NCBI GenBank assembly: GCA_030490835.1 | Contig: CM059971.1 | Location: 104,722,095 to 104,786,094 of the forward strand | Length of the DNA: 64,000 bases | Reading direction: 5' to 3' | Source of the DNA: Annona cherimola | Lineage: Eukaryota > Streptophyta > Magnoliopsida > Magnoliales > Annonaceae | Part shown: piece by piece, positions 47,903 to 56,780 of the stretch | Numbering within the stretch: position 1 is the stretch's first letter | Layout of the letters: every line of letters starts with the position of its first letter | Program-made: the position numbers and the translations under genes | Notes under the pieces: generated by a model | What the model saw: the letters and a program-made list of their open reading frames with translations, nothing else | Told to the model about the DNA's origin: nothing | Database searches by the model: none

Positions 47903-48313
47903 TGTAATCAATACACTTTGAGATCTCAATGTTGGATGATTATTTTCTTTTGTTTCATTATGGTATTTTGTTGACAATTTTATGTGATTTGGAAACAAAA
48001 GATTTTATCTATTTGATATTAATGTGGGACATTGAAATCACATAATTGTAAATCTGCCATTAAGAATTTAGTCAAGTAAATTTGTTAATATCGTGATGCA
48101 TGGAAGGAAGTATGTTTATATGAGCATATAACCGCCATGATCCATGTTAACAAATTTTCTTAACTCAAGTATTAAAGTTGGATTGCATATGTAATGACTA
48201 GGGCATGTTTTTCAAATGAGTGCACTCGTCCGGTAATTTTTTAAATGTTAAATCCAAGGATTGTATTTTAATATAATTTTCTTTTCTTTCTTAATTTTAT
48301 TTTAATTAGGACA

Positions 48314-48323
48314 AGTGGGAGAA
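48314..48323 (+). other. Copia polypurine tract
   Basis: AGTGGGAGAA directly before the 3' LTR. It is nearly all purine and would prime plus-strand synthesis. Confidence 0.8.
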
Positions 48324-48642
48324 TGTTAGAATTACACTCCTATCAGGTGTCCTAATTAGATGATAAGTCTTGGATTTAAAGATAGCCCAGTCATACCTGA
48401 ATTGCGTACACAATCCGAGTCCAGGTACAACTACACTTCTAGTTGAGTCATGATGGGAATGACTCTATAAATAGAGGAGTCTAGGTTCCTCTCTCACAGT
48501 TCAGATCACTAGTGGTTCCCATCTGCTGCTAGTATTATAGGGGAAGTGTTGAGGGAGAAGACGTCGTACTCTACTCGGTCTACAGGTGGAATCTACACAC
48601 ATATGGATTCAGGTACGCTTCCGCATCACATGATTTCCAACA
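48324..48642 (+). repeat. Copia 3' LTR
   Basis: 319 bp, the same ends as the 5' LTR, TATA box at 48466-48473. Seven substitutions and one missing base relative to the 5' copy. Confidence 0.95.
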
Positions 48643-48647
48643 TCTTA

Positions 48648-49681
48648 TTCTTTTGCAAATGATTGAACTCAATTAAAGTGATTTTTAGTATCATAAACAT
48701 ATATTAATTTATATTTTATATAATTTATATGTTAAAAATAGAAAAAGCAACTATTTTTACAAACAATTTGACGAAAAAGTTTGCTTTAAAAAAAAACTAC
48801 GAGTGACTCTCGTGTTAGTCGAAACTCAATGACGTTCTGCAAGCCCGTTCATGGAATGAGGTTTGGATAAGCAGATAAGATGAGAAACGATTATTGGATA
48901 ATAAATGATAAATTATATTAGAAGTGACAAAGATGGTATTAAAATTGTTGTGTATTAAAAAAATAAAATATTGTACTTAAAATAAAACATTTTTTATATA
49001 AAAAAATCTTGTATCCTTTCCGTCCAATTCCATCGAATTGGATAATCCCGATTCTAGGACCAGCCTTTTGTATATCGCCGCCATTATTTCTCGTCTTCGT
49101 GTGTGCTTGGAAATCCACCGGCTTGCGCGAATTCCGTTGCTTGCTGCGGGAGCGCGGGTTCCATGGGCACGATCGGCGCTAGCTGCACGTCTTCAACAAT
49201 TCGACCTATCTACGGAAGAGAATTAAACATGGCAACATACATATAAGAGATGTGATCTCTTGGTCCAGGCTAAGCGCCGTCCATTTGCATCTGGGCTCCG
49301 TGAGCCGTCAGATCGGGTGGGCATGCTATAGCCCTGCGATGAAAAACTTTTCAGCTCTTCCCAACAACAGAGCACCAGCACATAAAGGAGAAAATTTGGA
49401 AAAAACCTCCCATTCCTCCATTCCACCCGCCTGTGCTCCTTATCTCTCTCGCCCTCTCCCACTCCAATTTCTATCATCTCGTCTCTCTTCTCCGGTAGTC
49501 ATGAACGAAAAAGCTGAAAATTTCAAAATCGCCTCTCTCCTTCCATTCCTAACCCATTCGAATGAGCTCTTCTCACACACACTCGTTGCTGCCACGACAG
49601 GATGAAAGCTCTGACCTCTCTCTCCTAAACAAAAAAATCACCTGTTTTCCTCCTTTTTAAGTCTAGCAATTTTCCGACTCG
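48648..49681. other. Intergenic DNA with CT-rich patch
   Basis: AT-rich DNA, then from about 49030 a more balanced sequence with a CT-rich run (49400-49500). A 117-codon frame at 49252-49605 shows no recognisable domain; its composition looks like a leader rather than a protein. Confidence 0.35.
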
Positions 49682-49736
49682 AAATTCTCACTTCAAAATT
49701 ATTACGAATGAAGAAGAGCAGAGAGGAGGTGCGCAG
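49682..49736 (-). repeat. Inverted-repeat arm, outer part
   Basis: Its reverse complement continues the match of 53151-53290 to 54505-54700 (CACCTCCTCTCTGCTCTT is common to both). The arm is therefore interrupted by the Gypsy insertion. Confidence 0.7.
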
Positions 49737-50343
49737 TGTCACAAGCTGGGACTTTACAACCCTGCACTTGTGTGGCACTTAGCTTACTCACACCCTTGTG
49801 AGGACTAAGTCGGCCTAAAATCGGAACAAACACTTAAGGAAGTGATGGTAGAAAGTAGTGGACAAAAGAGGAGAAAATACTTAGGAACAAAGGGACTTGT
49901 ATTACTTGAAGACTTTTTACAAGAGGACTAGAAGGCTACAAGGGAACTCACTTTGGGAGCTTGGGTGCTCTTGAGTTGGTGTGTGTTGGATGTGTGTTTT
50001 ATGTGTGTTTTTTATGTGTGTGGAGCAAATGAGCCCTCTCCCCTTTTATAGGCTCTTCCCTCCCCTTGGAGCTCCTCGGATTCTGACACATGTCCTTAAG
50101 TGGACGGTTGGGATCGCTTTCTAGAATCTTCTCACCTCCTCTTTGAAATTCTCTAGAACTCTCCTGAAGTATCTTGATCCTCTTGGAGCTCTTGGAGAAT
50201 TCAAGAGAAGCCTAGAAGGTTCTAGAATTCTATACACTCTTCTTTTCTAGAACTTTCTAGAGAACTCTGGCACCTTCATGATTTCTCTACAACTATGTAG
50301 AGGTTTCCTTGATAACCTCTACTAAAATTTTTGGGACGTGACA
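49737..50343 (-). repeat. Gypsy 3' LTR
   Basis: 607 bp with TGTCAC / GTGACA ends and a TATA box (TTTTATA on the plus strand, 50044-50050). U3 holds three perfect heat-shock elements (50119-50131, 50215-50227, 50245-50257). Confidence 0.93.
50119..50257. promoter_or_regulatory. Three heat-shock elements in the 3' LTR
   Basis: TTCTAGAATCTTC (50119-50131), GAAGGTTCTAGAA (50215-50227) and TTCTAGAACTTTC (50245-50257, followed by a near-fourth unit GAG at 50260-50262). Each is a perfect alternating GAA/TTC trimer with 2-bp spacing, the binding site of heat-shock factors. Confidence 0.75.
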
Positions 50344-50354
50344 TCCTCCCCCAC

Positions 50355-51701
50355 CTATTTCCGCGACGTCCTCGGTGCGGCATTGTAGAATTCCTGTATC
50401 TTGTCTTTAAATTGCCACAATGAGTCTTCAGTTTCCCAACTTGCCTTGGCGTCCGGAAAGCCTCGCCACTTGACCAAATATTCATAGTAGAGAGGTAGGC
50501 CTCGTCTTCTGGTGTCCTGATCTGCAAGGATGTTCTCCGCCTCTTTGTAGAAGGAGGTGATTACTGCTGTTGGTGCATGCTTCAACTCTCCTCGAGTTGG
50601 TTTCTTTAACTGCTTCCTCAGTTCATCCAACTCTTTCGGGGACATCCGATATGGTACCATGCCTGGGGGCCTCGCTCTAGGCTCCAGTTGAATCTTGTGA
50701 TCCACCTCCCGCTGAGGTGGTGACTTCTTAGGTAACTCAGGTGGCATCACGTCCTTGTATTCCTCAAGGACTGCACATATCTCCTTGGGGATCTCAAGAG
50801 GAGTGAGATTATCATCCATCTTCAAAGTTGCAAGGTATGTAAGTTCCTTCCTCTTAAGACCCTTAGAAAGTTGCACGGCTGACAAAGTCTTACCCTTTGA
50901 TTCGATTTCCCTCCTCAAGTGTACCATGCATGCTTCCTTGCCACCTATGATACATAAAGAGTTGACGCAGGGAAGAGCTCGTACCTTATCTAGGAACTCC
51001 AGTCCTAGAACCATGGAAAAGTCGTCCATGTGTACCACTGATAGATCGACCTTGCCCTTCCATTCTCCAACAGTCATCTCTACGTCTCGAGCCGTACGCA
51101 CTGCGGGTTTGGCTGTGGTATTTACAGTCTTCAGCCACCCTCCCTCCTTTGTGATCTTAAGGCCTATCCTCTTGTCCTTATCCTCGGTCACAAAGTTATG
51201 TGTTGCGCTTGTGTCGATCAAGGCTTGACTTTCCTTGTCATTTACCTTTACAGGTGCGTACATTAGCCCCTTGACTAATGACATTGGTGGCTTGATACTA
51301 GCGACTGCGTTCAAGAATTGTAGAGATCCCATCCTGATCTCCTTATTTGGGTCTTCACGGGGCTTCTCATCAAATTGTGTCACTAGAGCACTCAGGGATT
51401 TCCTCTTTGGGCACTCGGCCGCATAATGGGGACCGTCACATATAAAACAACTAACTGGTTTGGAGGATCCTTTTGCCTTGCCCTTGTTTTTGGGGTCATA
51501 TTGTTTACCATGAGTTAGGGCTTTTGGCTTGTCACCCTTCTCTCCCCCACTATTCCTCTTATATCCCTTCTTATCCTTGAACATGGAGGGTTCTCCTCTC
51601 TTGAATTCAACCAAACTTTCGGCAGCAGCTATGGCCGAAGCAAGATCTTGTACATTTTGGCGTACTAGTTCCTGCTTTGCCCATGACTGTAATCCGTCCA
51701 T
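50355..51701 (-). pseudogene. Gypsy gag-protease-chromodomain fusion ORF
   Basis: 448 open codons. The N-terminal part is the end of gag, with a CX2CX3HX4C zinc knuckle (C85, C88, H92, C97). Protease motif L-I-D-T-S-A (D163) has Ser where Gly is expected. The start of reverse transcriptase (about 310-366) breaks off at about residue 367 and the frame runs straight into the end of integrase and a chromodomain (about 387-440, with Y-L-V-K-W-R-G). The reverse transcriptase active site, RNase H and integrase core are deleted, yet the frame is preserved. The chromodomain marks it as a chromovirus. Any protein would bind RNA and chromatin but could not replicate. Confidence 0.88.
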
Positions 51702-52543
51702 GAAGAAGAACTTCTTAAGCTCCTCAGGCAGATCAGGGATTTCGAGTAATGTCTTAATGAACTCATCAACGTAGTCCTTGATAGTACCTGTATGCTTAAG
51801 CCTTCGAAGTTTGGCTTTTGCCTCATCCTCCGCATCCTTAGGATAGAACTGGGCCTTAAAATCACGTTTGTATTCTTCCCAAGTAGAGATATGAACCGTA
51901 CCTTTTTGGATATCTTCCCTTCAACTTCTCCACCAAGTCTGGGCCGAATCAGTGAGGTAGAGAGTTGCAGTGCGGATCTTCCTCCCATCATCTTCCATTC
52001 CCAAATATTCGAAATATTGCTCTAGTCCCCATAAGAAGTTGTTTAGCTCTGTGGCATCCCTCTTCCCACCATAGGATTTGGGTTAGGAGCATCCACCCTT
52101 ACCAAGTCTGGTGTCCCCGTGGCTCGTGAGGCGACCACCGCCTTATACAACACCACATTCTCCTTTTGAGCCTTCATGTCGGCCTCCAAGCTGGACACCC
52201 GAGTATCTAGGTCTTCTAATGCTTCAACTCGTTCAAGTAACTGTTCAAGCTTACCATCCATCTCCTGACGCAACATACCAGCAGTAGAGTTGATGCCTAC
52301 CATCATGTCTTCTCGGAGCTCTCCATCGTCCCTCGTGGATGTAAGCTCGTCGAGACGTGGAACAATACGGTTGAGCTGTTCGGTCATCACCTTGATAGCT
52401 TGCTCTACCCATTCCATCCTTCCCTTCATGGCTACGATAGCGTCCTTTGATGATGACCTCTTGATCTTGCTTGCTCGGGTTTCTACATCAGTAAGGCTTG
52501 AGGGGTCCATGATCTCCTCTATGCAACGTGGCTTTGATACCAA
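51702..52543 (-). pseudogene. Gypsy gag N-terminal part, frameshifted
   Basis: The gag start region is open at 52043-52543 (166 codons, coiled-coil-like with heptads around L-E-Q-L-L-E-R-V) and continues in another frame at 51665-51991, so at least one shift separates it from the downstream ORF. Confidence 0.75.
52531..52542 (-). other. Gypsy primer-binding site
   Basis: On the minus strand TGGTATCAAAGC, complementary to initiator Met tRNA, two bases inside the 5' LTR. Confidence 0.88.
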
Positions 52544-52544
52544 T

Positions 52545-53150
52545 TATCACAAGCTGGGACTTTACAACCCTGCACTTGTGCGGCACTTAGCTTGCTCACA
52601 CTCTTGTGAGGACTAAGTCAGCCTAAAACCGGACCAAACCTTAAGAAAGTGTTGGTAGAAAGTAGTGGGCAAAAGAGGAGAAAACACTTAGGAACAAAGG
52701 GACTTGTATTACTTGAAGACTTTTTACAAGAGGACTAGAAGGCTACAAGGGAACTCACTTTGGGAGCTTGGGTGCCCTTGAGTTGGTGTGTGTTGGATGT
52801 GTGTTTTATGTGTGTTTTTTTTGTGTGTGGAGCAAATGAGCCCTCTCCCCTTTTATAGGCTCTTCCCTCCCCTCGGAGCTCCTCGGATTCTGACACATGT
52901 CCTTAAGTGGACGGTTGGGATCGCTTTCTAGAATCTTCTCACCTCCTCTTTGAAATTCTCTAGAACTCTCCTGAAGTATCTTGATCCTCTTGGAGCTCTT
53001 GGAGAATTCAAGAGAAGCCTAGAAGGTTCTAGAATTCTATACACTCTTCTTTTCTAGAACTTTCTAGAGAACTATGGCACCTTCATGATTTCTCTACAAC
53101 TACGTAGAGGTTTCCTTGATAACCTTTACTAAAATTTTTGGGACGTGACA
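52545..53150 (-). repeat. Gypsy 5' LTR
   Basis: 606 bp. TATA box at 52851-52857 (plus-strand TTTTATA). Its inner end reads TA instead of CA, a single point change from the other LTR. Confidence 0.93.
52926..53064. promoter_or_regulatory. Three heat-shock elements in the 5' LTR
   Basis: Perfect GAA/TTC trimers at 52926-52938, 53022-53034 and 53052-53064, lying about 70-210 bp upstream of the TATA box in the direction of Gypsy transcription. They are conserved in both LTRs despite about 19 other differences. Confidence 0.75.
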
Positions 53151-53290
53151 GCAGGCTGTCTTTGATAGAATCTTAAGGCCACATGATCGAATTCATCCGC
53201 GGGAGCGCCTGGATCTGTAAAAAGGGTGCTTTCTGTTATGCGTAGTGGAGCTTGCGTCCACAGTTGACCCTGGGGCCCAAACTTTATCTC
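53151..53290 (-). repeat. Inverted-repeat arm, inner part
   Basis: Its reverse complement matches 54505-54650 with substitutions and small indels (shared strings include CTGTGGACGCAAGCTCCA and GAATTCGATCATGTGGCCT). With 49682-49736 it forms one arm of an inverted repeat of about 195 bp. Confidence 0.8.
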
Positions 53291-54292
53291 CATTTTCTGG
53301 GTTGAACTTTCCTTCCCTGTTTAGCTCTTACAAGCTTATTGTGAAACTTCTTGGCAACTTCCATGGCAGCAGACAGAGTAGCGAGTTCAGCATGTCGGAC
53401 CTCTGCCCCAAGCTCTTCCTTGAGCCCAGCTACAAAAGATCCTACTAACACCTTCTTGGGCCACCAAGTAGCTCTATTCATTAATCGTTCAAATTCCTTA
53501 AGATAATCCTCTAATTTACCGCGTTGGCAGATTTTCGTTAATTCCTCCTCGACGATCACCTGAGATGCTTCGAAAAATCGGAGGCGTAGACTCTTACAAA
53601 ATCGACACCAAGATGACACCTGTTCTTATCGGCTGGCCCAATAAAACTAGTGAATAAGACACTAGTTCCACCATCTCATTAGACGGCGTATTGGTTAAAT
53701 CAAAATATATTTGGGCTCTCATGATCCAAGAAGTTGGATCTCCTGACTAGAAAATGGAAAATTCCAATCGCCCCTGCTGAAACGATGGAGCTCTACGAGC
53801 CATAAATTCCTTCTACCTAAAACGACGCCTCCCTTGTCGTCGATGGCTGAAATGCGATAAGGAAGAAAATTCGCTATCAATTTCGGAACTGAAATTTACC
53901 CCAGTAGTGCGTTTATTCCGATCTCTCTCTTTCCGACGAGATTGTCACGATCTACGTTCTGTAAATCTTTCCATCGATAATTCATCTTCTGACGAATCCC
54001 CACTACTATCCGCGATTTTCTCTTTATACTTCTCTATCTTTGAAAGTACCAGCGGTTACAAATCATTCTTCAATTCCATCAGTTGCTGCGTTACATTTTT
54101 CATCTCCTGCTCCAACGCAAACATTCGATTCTCTTGCCAACATCTCGGCCGCTTCCCTGCCCTTCGTTCGAGTTAGGCCTACTTCCTCCTGATTTCGGAC
54201 TAGACATGTCTTGCATGGTTTCAAGAGGCTGATTCGTCTCGGTAGCTGGATTTCTTCGTTGACAACGCGCCAGACTTTCCAAGATCAACCCT
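53284..54292 (-). pseudogene. Older Gypsy gag remnant
   Basis: Open at 53284-53619 with a retrotransposon gag core (E-D-Y-L-K-E-F-E-R-L-M-N-R-A and V-G-S-F-V-A-G-L-K-E-E-L). The N-terminal part (S-S-P-K-S-G-G-S-R-P) is in another frame at 54100-54315. The frame ends at 53284, before any zinc knuckle or protease. A Met-tRNA primer-binding site (54293-54304) lies just upstream. A different, older element from the Gypsy at 49737-53150. Confidence 0.8.
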
Positions 54293-54504
54293 GCTCTGAT
54301 ACCAAATCCAAACAAGCAGTTAAATCAAGGGGTTGTATTTCTATTCCTGCCGCCAAATGAATAGGTCGGCTGGGTTCCTCTTACGGAGGGAACAGCTCCG
54401 AGTTGTTGTGACACAAGAAAATTCAAGACTCCTTCCTCAATGAAAATTCCAGTAGCTTATATATGAAAATAGAAACGTAAAAAGGAAGATTAAAGAAAAA
54501 AAAA
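54293..54504 (-). repeat. Primer-binding site and LTR remnant of the older Gypsy
   Basis: TGGTATCAGAGC on the minus strand (54293-54304) adjoins about 200 bp containing TATATAAG (about 54457-54464 reversed), consistent with the downstream part of an LTR. No second LTR was found. Confidence 0.55.
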
Positions 54505-54700
54505 TGGAGGTAAAGTGTGGGCCCTAGGGCCAGCTGTGGACGCAAGCTCCATACGCATAACAGAATGCACCCTTTTTACAGATCCAGGCACGCTCGCAGA
54601 CGAATTCGATCATGTGGCCTCAAGATCCTATCAGAGACAGCCCGCACCTCCTCTCTGCTCTTTTTCATTCGTAACAAAAATTTTCAAGTCAAACAGGCTT
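54505..54700 (+). repeat. Inverted-repeat arm, uninterrupted copy
   Basis: The plus-strand counterpart of 53151-53290 joined to 49682-49736. Here the sequence runs without interruption across the position where the Gypsy inserted in the other arm. A 106-codon frame (54515-54835) crosses it but has no recognisable domain. Confidence 0.78.
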
Positions 54701-55849
54701 CAATCCATGGCAAAAGTGACAGCTTCTGGCCTGAAGTACGAGATCTCTAGGTGGCGCATGCAATCCCCTTCCCTCCTACGAATTTGGAACCCTTGTCGGA
54801 GCTTCCAACACCTTTCCGAAGGGCTTCCTTCGTAGCATCATCGACTACTTTCAGCAAAGAGAACCGAGAGCGAGATTCCAACTCTTCTTCTTTCTTTTCA
54901 ATAGAATGATTTCTCATTTTCATATGGAGTTATGGAGCATGGCTTGGAATGAGATGCGGTGATTTGTTACTCTGTGCTATGGAGTTGCCTTCATGGCTTC
55001 ATTGAGAATGACTACTAGGAAGCTAACAAGTAACAAAAAGATGCACAATAATGGCTGAGCAGTCTTTGTTTGCATCGCCAGAATGAGCCTTCGCTGAAAA
55101 TCATCCCGAAGTTCAAACTTCAATATAGCCATTGATGTAGACGATTTGTTGTGTACACACCACTATTAGCATGTGGATGCAGAACTTGTATCGTTGAATC
55201 ATTTTTATATGGAAATTGACGTCAGTGGTGAAGCCTAAAATGAATCATTTTCATGTGCAAATTGACATCAACCGTTTAGCACTACTGTTACAAATGCAGT
55301 CATTAGCTAAGAAACTAATTGGTTGAGAACTGATCGTATGGTCTACACATTCAACGACATCTGTTGAACTTGGTTCCCTATTGGGAATTGAACAGAGTTA
55401 GGAATTCCTCTCTATACTTAAGACAGTTCCTGTAGCTATTGACTAATGGAGAAGGGAAAAATGAAAGAGGGAAAGAAACAGACAAAGATTTGGTCTGTCA
55501 ACTCACTGGATCAAGCGCTTGTTTATGAGAGAGACGAAAAGAAAGAAATAGATGGAGATTTGGGCTTGAACTCACTGTTGTCCCAGCACCGGAAAAGATG
55601 GCGGCACTGTGGAGAGGGAGTCCGGCTGCCGTGAGAGGGTTTGGGTGAGAGACGATTTGGGGATTCAGGTGGAAGACGATTTGGGAATTTTTTCCCCCCT
55701 TATTTGCTCTCTCTCCAGGGACTAATTTGCAAAAGCGCTAAAAATTCTATCGAACGGCTCTTGTTATCTCTGCACGATCTGATGGTGTATAGCAAGCGGA
55801 CGCAGAACTTGACCGCTTACTGATCTGGCTCTCTGCGTATAAAGGGAGT
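54701..55849. other. Intergenic DNA, nothing recognised
   Basis: Balanced composition, with small ORFs at 55446-55634 and 55641-55823 that lack known motifs. It could include decayed gene sequence, but nothing can be named. Confidence 0.35.
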
Positions 55850-56110
55850 GTTTGTTCAACACTAAAATTTTTTAAATTAAAATTTTTTTAATTTAAAACT
55901 TTTTACTCTATATAATTATTATAATTTTTAATTATTTTTTTTATATTTTTCTGTATAATTATCATATTTTTTAATCATTTCTATGTAATGACATATACAA
56001 CTAACTTATCTATATTCTCCTAATCATATCCTTGTCATTTTATATTTTTTTCATTTTAAAAACTTGTACAATAAAAATTTTTTATCTAAAAGTTTTATCG
56101 TACATAACAA
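55850..56110. repeat. AT-rich MITE-like copy, reverse orientation
   Basis: Shares, in reverse, the AACTTTTT..TTATTTT..CATATCA layout of the copies at 2580-2850 and 26463-26700. Boundaries are approximate. Confidence 0.4.
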
Positions 56111-56780
56111 TACATAATATTAGAATAGTCAACATCAATTAAATGGTGGCTAAAGTTTATATTAAAACTAATGAATTTGAACCAATGTAATTAAATTGGA
56201 CTGGATATCAAACGTGGATAGCAATCCAACTAGTTCAACTCTTTTACGGTTTTTATTTTTTGAAAAAATGAAAATAAATATAAAAATAAGTTTAAAATTT
56301 TAACGGTGGAATCTGAATTCATGGATTTCTTTTGCGATTGAGATAATTTTTAAGGTTTTTTAATCCTATTAAATACGTTTAATGAATTTGAATAAAAATA
56401 CCTCTTCCTTTGTGCTTGAAGAATAAAGCAATAAAACTCGTCACACGGGGCTATTTGACGATGAAATTAAAATTTCCACCTATTGGTTTGAAAATCAATT
56501 AAAATCACAACCGCCTTATTTGTTTATTTGAGGCTGGCTAGCTACATGTCCCAGCCATTTCACGTTAATTGCATCAAGCTCATGAGAAACTTGCTTCTTA
56601 GATTGGAGCGACACCAAATTAAGTGAAATTCCCATTTTCTCACATGACCCAATTTCAAAAAAAGCACAGAAAATATCCAAGATCATCAACTGCTGAACTC
56701 CAAAACTTAATTTCTACAAATGGAATCAGCTACATGTCGCACACCACAACGATAACATATATGATAGGAATAGTATGAAG
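56111..56780. other. 3' flank of LecRK 3
   Basis: AT-rich DNA. The part next to 56781 should include the LecRK 3 3' UTR. No other feature was seen. Confidence 0.35.

Larger units (their letters stand above)
41655..48642 (+). mobile_element. Ty1/Copia LTR retrotransposon, complete ends, defective
   Basis: About 7.0 kb flanked by the 5-bp target duplication TCTTA (41650-41654 and 48643-48647). Order: 5' LTR, primer-binding site for initiator Met tRNA (41977-41988), a leader of about 2.5 kb, gag-pol (44501-47902), polypurine tract (48314-48323), 3' LTR. The LTRs differ by seven substitutions and one 1-bp indel over 320 bp, so the insertion is fairly recent. It cannot be autonomous: gag has two stop codons, the protease site is altered and the integrase core is missing. 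Confidence 0.97.
49737..53150 (-). mobile_element. Chromodomain Gypsy retrotransposon, pol-deleted
   Basis: A 3.4-kb element on the minus strand, bounded by LTRs 49737-50343 (3' LTR) and 52545-53150 (5' LTR), with a 4-bp GCAG on both sides (49733-49736, 53151-53154). Primer-binding site TGGTATCAAAGC for Met tRNA is at 52531-52542 and polypurine tract GGTGGGGGAGGA at 50344-50355 (both minus strand). LTRs differ at about 19 positions. Between them only gag, protease, the first part of reverse transcriptase and a chromodomain remain, so it is non-autonomous. It interrupts an arm of an inverted repeat, which dates it later than that structure. Confidence 0.95.

Noticed and set aside
49252..49605. 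117-codon ORF in a CT-rich region
   Set aside because: No recognisable motif and low-complexity composition; more like a leader than a protein.
54515..54835. 106-codon ORF across the inverted-repeat arm
   Set aside because: The corresponding frame is not kept in the other arm and no domain is recognisable.
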